Assembly (NCBI GenBank): GCA_021787505.1
Contig: JAJYLU010000002.1
Span: 7,638 to 19,314 of the forward strand
Direction of reading: 5' to 3'
Source: Nitrospirota bacterium
GTDB lineage: Bacteria > Nitrospirota > Thermodesulfovibrionia > Thermodesulfovibrionales > UBA6898
DNA length: 11,677 bases
Positions 6,982 to 11,677 of the stretch are shown here, one piece after another; position 1 is the first letter of the stretch; each line of letters starts with the position of its first letter. The notes under the pieces are model-generated. The model was given only the letters and a program-made list of their open reading frames with translations. It made no database searches and was not told where the DNA came from. A program made the position numbers and the translations under genes.

Positions 6982-8931
6982 ATGAAAAAATGTTTTTGCG
7001 CTATTCTCTTCGTCATCACGCTATTGATGCCGTCTTCTCTGTTCGCTGCGGATGTCAGCGCGTCTTCCGCTCCCGGCGAGCGGATCCTTTCCTTCAGGTC
7101 CGAAATAACCGTTCATCAGGACTCCACGATGACCGTGAGGGAGACAATCGCGGTCATGGCCGAGGGGACAAAGATCAAGCGGGGCATCTACCGGGACTTT
7201 CCTACGACCTACCGGGACAGCCACGGGAACCGGCTCATTGTGGGTTTCTCGGTCAAAAGCGTGCTTAAGAACGGGAGACCGGAGCCCTATCATCAGGAAT
7301 CGTTGTCCAACGGGACGCGGGTCTACATAGGAGACGAGAAGACATTCCTGGAGCCGGGCGAATATACCTATACGATTACTTACCGTACGGACCGTCAGCT
7401 CGGCTTCTTCAGCGACCACGACGAGCTCTACTGGAACGTCACAGGAAACGGGTGGGAATTCCCGATCGACGAGGCATCGGCCTCGGTCATGTTGCCGGAC
7501 GGAGCGTCAGACAAAGGCATGTCGCTGGAGGGCTATACAGGCCGTCAGGGAGCAAAGGGCAAAGACTATACTGCAACCATCGACAAAACGAATACCGCAC
7601 AGTTTGCTGCAGCGAGACCCCTCGGACCGCACGAAGGCCTCACCATTGTCGTCTCCTGGCCTAAGGGCTACGTCCACGAGCCTGACATGAAGGAAAAAGC
7701 GGGTTGGTTCCTTCGCGATAATCTCGGCAAGATACTCGCCGTGCTCGGGCTGGTCGTAATCGTCATATACTATCTCATTGTCTGGGTAATGGCGGGGAAG
7801 GACCCCGCACCGGGAATCATCGTGACCCGCTATACGCCTCCGGGAGGCATGTCACCCGCAGTCATGCGGTACATCACGAAGATGGGATATGACGACCGGA
7901 CACTGGCATCGGCGATCATCGACATGGCGGTGAGGGGCCGCATCACAATCAGCGAAGATGACGACGCCTTCACCTTGAAGAAAAAGGAAGGCGGCGGACC
8001 CCTCTCTCCGGAGGAGGACCAGGTGCTGAAAGACCTCCTCGGCAGCGAAGGGGAGATCACCCTCAAGAAAATACATTACGAGAAGATCAAGGCGGCAATA
8101 AAGGCGTTCAGGGACTACCTCGCCCGAAGGTACGAGAAGATATATTTCATCACGAACAAGGGTTACTTTTGCGCCGGGATGTCCCTCACGATAGTGATGC
8201 TTGTGCTCTCCGGGATATTTGAGGCCTCAACGGGCGGAAAAATCCCCGTTTTCCTCTTCATCTGTGTCTGGCTGTCGATCTGGTCCGTAGCCGTCGCGGC
8301 CCTCGTCAACGAGATAGTGGTGAAGTGGCGGCATGCGATCAGGAACCGCGGCGTAAGGATCCTGGATGCTGGCGGCGCCCTTTTCCTGACCCTCTTCTCA
8401 CTGCCTTTCATCGCGGGAGAGGTCTTCGGCATATCCATACTCGGTTATGCGACGTCTGTTACGACGATCGTCTTTCTCCTTTTGGCGGGTCTCACAAACT
8501 ACGCCTTCTATCACCTTCTGAAGGCGCCGACAAAGGCCGGCAGGGCATTACTGGACGCGGTCGAGGGCTTCAGGAGATTCCTGGCCGCTACCGAAGAAGA
8601 CCGGCTGAACATGCTGAATCCTCCCGAGCGGACGTCCGAGCTTTTCGAACGCTATCTCCCCTACGCCCTCGCCCTCGGTCTCGAGCAGCAATGGGCAGAG
8701 CAATTTTCAGACATCCTCTCCTCCGTCGGCAATACAGAGACCTATTCGCCCGCATGGTTTTCCGGCTCCTCTTTCGCGGGCATGAACTCGGGCGACTTCG
8801 CATCGTCACTCGGCGATTCGTTTTCCGGGGCGATATCGTCTTCGTCTGCAGCACCCGGCTCCGGTTCCGGCGGGGGTGGGGGCGGTTCGTCGGGCGGCGG
8901 AGGAGGCGGGGGCGGAGGCGGAGGATGGTAA
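6982..8931 (+). CDS. DUF2207 (YciQ-like) exported membrane protein with Gly-rich C-terminus
   Basis: 649 aa. A cleavable signal peptide is likely ([22 protein letters not shown], cut near 22-24). Residues about 33-235 are the DUF2207 extracytoplasmic beta domain, including [12 protein letters not shown] and [16 protein letters not shown], as in Escherichia coli YciQ relatives. A membrane helix follows at about 248-270 ([19 protein letters not shown]), then a charged soluble stretch (about 275-390) containing [14 protein letters not shown] and a small helical region. Further helices lie near 394-414, 422-445 and 462-510. The last ~25 residues from 624 are almost all Gly and Ser and end in Trp, as is common in this family. 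Function is unknown in all members I know of. AGAGGA at 6969-6974 sits 7 nt before the ATG and the signal peptide supports this start. No gene is coupled to it on either side. Confidence 0.9.
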   Translation: MKKCFCAILFVITLLMPSSLFAADVSASSAPGERILSFRSEITVHQDSTMTVRETIAVMAEGTKIKRGIYRDFPTTYRDSHGNRLIVGFSVKSVLKNGRPEPYHQESLSNGTRVYIGDEKTFLEPGEYTYTITYRTDRQLGFFSDHDELYWNVTGNGWEFPIDEASASVMLPDGASDKGMSLEGYTGRQGAKGKDYTATIDKTNTAQFAAARPLGPHEGLTIVVSWPKGYVHEPDMKEKAGWFLRDNLGKILAVLGLVVIVIYYLIVWVMAGKDPAPGIIVTRYTPPGGMSPAVMRYITKMGYDDRTLASAIIDMAVRGRITISEDDDAFTLKKKEGGGPLSPEEDQVLKDLLGSEGEITLKKIHYEKIKAAIKAFRDYLARRYEKIYFITNKGYFCAGMSLTIVMLVLSGIFEASTGGKIPVFLFICVWLSIWSVAVAALVNEIVVKWRHAIRNRGVRILDAGGALFLTLFSLPFIAGEVFGISILGYATSVTTIVFLLLAGLTNYAFYHLLKAPTKAGRALLDAVEGFRRFLAATEEDRLNMLNPPERTSELFERYLPYALALGLEQQWAEQFSDILSSVGNTETYSPAWFSGSSFAGMNSGDFASSLGDSFSGAISSSSAAPGSGSGGGGGGSSGGGGGGGGGGGW

Positions 8932-8980
8932 TATCCCGTTGGCCGCACCCTAATTTACATACGTACCCGCAGCTTATTCC

Positions 8981-9010
8981 TTGACAGTAGTTGCCATTGC
9001 TGGCTAAAAT
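8981..9010 (+). promoter_or_regulatory. Near-consensus sigma-70 promoter giving a nearly leaderless mRNA
   Basis: A perfect -35 box TTGACA (8981-8986) and a five-of-six -10 box TAAAAT (9005-9010) are separated by 18 nt. The expected start point, about 7 nt past the -10 box, is near 9017, only 0-3 nt before the ATG at 9019. No ribosome binding sequence is possible in that space, and none is visible upstream. Confidence 0.7.
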
Positions 9011-9018
9011 GATCTGCG

Positions 9019-9600
9019 ATGGCGATAAGATATAAGGTTCTCCTGGTCGAAGATTCGAAGGCTGTCCAGCAGATATACAGAAACAAACTGACCCTCGAGC
9101 AATTTCAGGTCATCACCGCAGACAACGGGATGGAAGCGATAAAGATCCTTGCCACGGAAAGGCCGGACATCATTCTCCTCGATCTGATGATGCCCGTCAT
9201 GGACGGATACAAGGTGCTGCAGGTCATCAAGACGGACCCGAAACGTTCAAATATTCCTGTCCTGGTCTTCTCCGCAAAGGGACAGCCCGAAGAAGTCGAA
9301 AAGGCGCTCAACCTCGGTGCCGCGGGGTATATCGTCAAGGCGACGACCAAGATCAACGAGGTGATTGACAAGATCAGGATGACGATAAGCCACCAACCGG
9401 TCGAGCAGGAAGTAGCCCATTATGCCGTCGGGATCAGACCGGACGCCTACGACGCGAAGAAACTCGCCGAAGACTTCAGGCTCGGCGACTTCACATGCCC
9501 TGCCTGCAAGACCGCGATGGTCCTCAATCTTATCCCGGATTTCTCGCACGACACGCCATGGTTCTCCGCACGATTTATCTGCCCTAAATGCCGGACATAG
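9019..9600 (+). CDS. Response regulator: receiver domain plus C-terminal zinc-ribbon-like domain
   Basis: 193 aa. Residues 5-122 are a receiver domain with the full set of phosphorylation residues: acidic pair E11/D12, phospho-acceptor D55 (LLDLMMPVMDG), switch S85 and K107. Residues about 145-193 carry two CxxC knuckles, CPAC (C160, C163) and CPKC (C188, C191), 24 residues apart. That spacing fits a zinc ribbon that could bind nucleic acid or a protein partner. No helix-turn-helix, GGDEF, HD-GYP or other common output domain is present. The start is fixed by the receiver fold beginning at once (MAIRYKVLLVEDS), and no other usable start lies in frame nearby. It has its own strong promoter and converges on the chemotaxis-type operon, so it may respond to the same or a related kinase, which is not in this window. 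Confidence 0.88.
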   Translation: MAIRYKVLLVEDSKAVQQIYRNKLTLEQFQVITADNGMEAIKILATERPDIILLDLMMPVMDGYKVLQVIKTDPKRSNIPVLVFSAKGQPEEVEKALNLGAAGYIVKATTKINEVIDKIRMTISHQPVEQEVAHYAVGIRPDAYDAKKLAEDFRLGDFTCPACKTAMVLNLIPDFSHDTPWFSARFICPKCRT

Positions 9601-9707
9601 CCCCCCTGAACTCTTTTTTCCGCGGAACGTGAGCAATACTTAACAGTCAAGTTGCCTGTCGCAGAGGCAGACATGATGAATAAAGTCATAAACCTAAGAA
9701 AGGCAGA

Positions 9708-9742
9708 TGTTCGCGCAAAGCGCAAAGAACGCAAGGAAAAGC
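9708..9742. repeat. Short GCAAAG-type repeat tract in the convergent spacer
   Basis: Within the gene-free 9601-9798 spacer, GCAAAG occurs at 9714-9719 and 9722-9727 with a variant GCAAGG at 9731-9736, in the setting CGCGCAAAGCGCAAAGAACG. This resembles a dispersed repeat common in environmental bacterial genomes (forms of TTCGCGCAAAG...CGCAAAGAACGCAAAG, from memory). The copy appears short and degenerate. The rest of the spacer holds no gene or terminator that I can support. Confidence 0.35.
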
Positions 9743-9798
9743 GACAAGCTGGAGACAAAAACATGATCCCGGGGTATGCGTGGTCCGGGCGGGACGCT

Positions 9799-10167
9799 TC
9801 AGTGCGCCAGGTAGGTATTCACGAGCCTGATCAGTTCCTGCGTCTGTATCGGCTTGGGGAGATACGCGTTAGCCCCGATCGAAAGCGCCCTTTTTCTGTC
9901 TTCCTCCGCCCCTTCGGTCGTCACGATAATGACCGGGATGCTCTTGTATGCGGGGTTGCCCCTCACGAGGCTTACGAGTTTCAGACCATCCATCACCGGC
10001 ATATTGATGTCCGCCAGGATAAGGTCGACCTTCCCGGAAGAAAGCTTCTTCAGCGCGTCGACTCCGTCGGTCGCCTCTATGACATGGGAATTCGGTATCC
10101 TCTTGATCGCAAAACTGATAAGCTGCCTCATTGTCGGTGAATCTTCAACAACGAGTATGTTCGGCAT
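9799..10167 (-). CDS. CheY-like single-domain response regulator
   Basis: 122 aa, a stand-alone receiver domain of normal CheY length with no output domain. Active-site residues are E8/D9, phospho-acceptor D53 (LILADINMPVMDG), T83 (IVTTEG) and K105 in the cis-Pro loop LPKP. It probably takes phosphate from a CheA-type or hybrid histidine kinase and signals by protein contact. The start is the ATG at 10167 because the fold begins directly there (MPNILVVEDS). A longer open frame to 10296 runs into the upstream gene and is rejected. The ribosome site is a run of nine G on the coding strand (complement of 10173-10181) that also contains the last base of the preceding TAG. It is the last gene of the cheB-GAF-receiver operon, 13 nt after the previous stop. 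Confidence 0.9.
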   Translation of the reverse strand: MPNILVVEDSPTMRQLISFAIKRIPNSHVIEATDGVDALKKLSSGKVDLILADINMPVMDGLKLVSLVRGNPAYKSIPVIIVTTEGAEEDRKRALSIGANAYLPKPIQTQELIRLVNTYLAH

Positions 10168-10172
10168 GGTGT

Positions 10173-10181
10173 CCCCCCCCC
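10173..10181 (-). promoter_or_regulatory. G9 homopolymer serving as Shine-Dalgarno of the receiver gene
   Basis: The coding strand reads TAG, then eight more G, then ACACC and the ATG. The purine run is the only ribosome-binding sequence available. A nine-base homopolymer can slip during replication, which would alter the spacing or strength of the ribosome site without changing either protein. Confidence 0.45.
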
Positions 10182-11002
10182 TATTTCCTCGGCTTCTCTT
10201 TGAGAAGGTCGAGGAAACTCTGTATAGTAGTAAGCTTCCGTTCCGATTGCGTATACAGCTTCGACGAAAAGATCGCCGTGGCCGCGTGCCCCGCAAGCAG
10301 GTTAAAGAGCTCGTAGTCGACGTTAGTGAAGCCTTCTTTCTGCGTGAGGAGCTTGTAGATCGAGATGACGCCGATGACGTGTTCCTTGATTTTCAGCGGG
10401 ATGCAGACAATTGGCTCGAGCGGGTTCAACTCCGCCGCACCGGCCAGATCATCGGAAAAGAAACTCTCCCCCTCCTTTGCAACACTCCCGATCCTCCCCT
10501 GCCCTATCTTTACCTTCGGCGCATCGGAAACGGCCATGCCCTCGGCGCTTACAGGCACCAACTCATTCGTTTTTTCGTCGATCAGCAGGACCGCGAATTT
10601 CTCCGCGCCGATCAGGTTGATGATGATCTCGAGCACGATCCTGAGGACCTCCGAGAAATCAAGCGTGGAGTGGAGCTGGTAACTCGCGACGTAGAGGTTG
10701 GCGAGGTTGTTGTTTTCCTCTTCGACCTCGATGTATTTGGAGGCAAAGTCCTTGTTCTCCTCCTCCACCTGCCGGAACCTCTTCTTCAGGGAGTTCAACT
10801 CCTCCTCGAGCAGCCCTATCCTGTTTTCGTAGAGCTTGATCCTGGCCTCGTCGGCCGAGCGCTGGATCGATTCTTCCATCTGGGCGATCCGATACCGCAG
10901 CTTCTCGTTTTCCTTCAGGAGTTCCTTCGTGAACTCTTCCCCCTTTTTGAACATTTGGAGGAACTCCTCGGCCTTGCCGACAAAACCGGTCTCTTTTTCC
11001 AC
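10181..11002 (-). CDS. Coiled-coil plus GAF domain signalling protein
   Basis: 273 aa. Residues about 10-105 form a long Glu/Lys/Arg-rich coiled coil (for example RIGLLEEELNSLKKRF and IEVEEENNNLANLY). A GAF domain follows at about 114-250 (FSEVLRIVLEIIINLIGAEKF ends the first helix; then FAVLLIDEKTNELVP, VKIGQGRIGSVAKEGE, CIPLKIKEHVIGVISIYK). A short helical tail ends it. No kinase, cyclase or methyl-accepting region is present, so it is probably a sensor or scaffold that passes a small-molecule or redox signal by dimer rearrangement. There is no signal peptide, so it is cytoplasmic. The GTG start shares one base with the stop of cheB (11002), and AGGGAG (complement of 11011-11016) lies 8 nt upstream, inside cheB. 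Its place between cheB and a receiver gene ties it to the same signalling pathway. Ligand unknown. Confidence 0.86.
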   Translation of the reverse strand: MEKETGFVGKAEEFLQMFKKGEEFTKELLKENEKLRYRIAQMEESIQRSADEARIKLYENRIGLLEEELNSLKKRFRQVEEENKDFASKYIEVEEENNNLANLYVASYQLHSTLDFSEVLRIVLEIIINLIGAEKFAVLLIDEKTNELVPVSAEGMAVSDAPKVKIGQGRIGSVAKEGESFFSDDLAGAAELNPLEPIVCIPLKIKEHVIGVISIYKLLTQKEGFTNVDYELFNLLAGHAATAIFSSKLYTQSERKLTTIQSFLDLLKEKPRK

Positions 11003-11677
11003 TACGTATTCTCCCTGTTCACCGAGTAGCTTACTACCCGAATTATTTCCGCCGGGATGTCCGATATCGGTAACACACTTTCGACAGCCCCGGCCTTGAT
11101 CGCCTCGGCGGGCATACCAAAGACCACTGCGCTCTCTTCCGACTCTGCTATAGTATAACCGCCTTTCCCTTTTATTTCCACCATCCCCTGTGCCCCGTCA
11201 TTGCCCATTCCGGTCAGCAAAACTCCCATGGCGTTCGCCCCGAATACTTCGGCGGCGGAGCTCATCATGTAGTCGACCGAGGGCACGTATTTGTCGGTAA
11301 GTCTCCCCTCTTTCAGCGCGACCACAATCTTTGGTCCCTTCCTCTTCAGGCCGAGATGGTACCCCCCGGGACAGATCAGGACCGTACCGGGTTCTATAAG
11401 ATCATTGTCCGCGGCCTCTTTTATCCTGATCTGCGCCAGCTTGTTCAGTCTATCCGAAAGGGGGCCGGTAAAACCCCTCGGCATATGCTGACTTACGATG
11501 ATGCCCGCAGGAAAATGGGCCGGCAGTCTCGTCAGGATGATCTGGAGGGCCGCCGGGCCGCCCGTCGAAGAACCCACCGCTACCACCTGCACCGACTCCG
11601 GGCCGATGTCTCCGGCAGGCTCGACGGTTTCCTCCCTGTCGAGCAGTTCCAGGTTCTTGCTAAGGATATCCAGCCTG
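11002..11677 (-). CDS. cheB: CheB-type protein-glutamate methylesterase, 5' part cut by the window edge
   Basis: The methylesterase domain is complete. Counting from the GTG at 11592, GSSTGGP carries the catalytic Ser (S9), SQHMPRGFTGP the His (H36) and TGMGNDGAQGM the Asp (D132). These match the Ser-His-Asp triad that hydrolyses methyl-glutamate on chemoreceptors and deamidates Gln. The frame stays open past 11592 to the edge with a charged, linker-like sequence (LDREETVEPAGDIGPES), so the true start, and probably an N-terminal receiver domain, lies outside the window. The GTG at 11592 falls within the first strand and is not a believable start. It is the first visible gene of a minus-strand operon with the GAF and receiver genes, overlapping the GAF gene by one base. 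It implies a chemotaxis-like array elsewhere in the genome, controlling motility, type IV pili or another output. Confidence 0.93.
   Translation of the reverse strand, partial: RLDILSKNLELLDREETVEPAGDIGPESVQVVAVGSSTGGPAALQIILTRLPAHFPAGIIVSQHMPRGFTGPLSDRLNKLAQIRIKEAADNDLIEPGTVLICPGGYHLGLKRKGPKIVVALKEGRLTDKYVPSVDYMMSSAAEVFGANAMGVLLTGMGNDGAQGMVEIKGKGGYTIAESEESAVVFGMPAEAIKAGAVESVLPISDIPAEIIRVVSYSVNRENT

Noticed and set aside
8325..8984. 219-codon frame overlapping the end of the DUF2207 gene
   Set aside because: Arg-rich frame-shifted reading of GC-rich coding DNA, with no family features and no start signal.
9652..10140. 162-codon + strand frame
   Set aside because: It starts in a repeat-bearing spacer and continues antisense through the CheY-like gene, with no domain recognised.
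10168..10296. 43-residue N-terminal extension of the CheY-like protein
   Set aside because: It would overlap the GAF coding region and is Arg-rich nonsense. The receiver fold begins at the ATG at 10167, which follows a G-rich ribosome site.
9854..11029. 391-codon open frame on the + strand
   Set aside because: It lies antisense to the CheY-like and GAF genes, whose domains are clear. Its composition is that of a mirrored Glu/Lys-rich coiled coil and it has no recognisable domain.
1..11677. tRNA, rRNA, CRISPR array, insertion sequence, phage gene or toxin-antitoxin pair
   Set aside because: I looked for conserved tRNA arms, regularly spaced short repeats, transposase or integrase motifs and small paired genes, and found none.

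Overview
This 11.7 kb window of moderate-GC bacterial DNA looks like a chromosomal segment from an environmental Gram-negative bacterium. The best guess is Nitrospirota or a former deltaproteobacterial group. That guess rests on the gene mix: a secreted FN3/BACON protein, a B12-type radical SAM protein, a DUF2207 protein with a Gly-rich tail, and chemotaxis-type regulators. There is no rRNA or other taxonomic marker, so it is inference. I see no tRNA, rRNA, CRISPR array, transposase or phage gene. TGA, TAG and TAA all serve as stops here, so the standard bacterial code applies.

Layout. (1) 1-2700, + strand: the 3' part of a very large secreted protein with a PKD domain, five FN3 modules with paired cysteines, a BACON domain and two C-terminal beta modules. 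A perfect 16-bp hairpin follows it. (2) 2958-5667, + strand: a tightly overlapped cluster. A 35-codon candidate leader ORF with a good ribosome site runs by a TTGA overlap into a radical SAM protein. That protein runs by a GTGA overlap into a CNT-type nucleoside transporter, which is broken by a single in-frame TGA where the family has glycine. (3) 5668-5855: a convergent spacer with two back-to-back GC-rich hairpins that look like a dispersed repeat. (4) 5856-6710, - strand: an NAD(P)-dependent beta-hydroxyacid dehydrogenase. (5) 6982-8931, + strand: an exported DUF2207 membrane protein ending in poly-Gly-Trp. (6) 9019-9600, + strand: a response regulator receiver fused to a four-cysteine zinc-ribbon-like tail. 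It sits behind a near-consensus sigma-70 promoter whose likely start point leaves almost no 5' leader. (7) 9799-11677, - strand: an operon cheB (cut by the window edge) > coiled-coil/GAF protein > CheY-like receiver, joined by a 1-nt overlap and then by a G9 tract that serves as the ribosome site.

How they fit. The right-hand 2.7 kb is a signalling island. CheB removes receptor methyl groups, the GAF protein probably senses or scaffolds, and the single-domain receiver and the receiver/zinc-ribbon protein are phosphorylation outputs. The kinase is not in the window. The left half combines a surface or extracellular protein with an unexplained radical SAM/transporter cluster. The features most worth following up are the in-frame TGA, the coupled leader ORF, the apparently leaderless receiver/zinc-ribbon gene and the paired-hairpin repeat. 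I did not find clear evidence of a wholly new multi-gene system.
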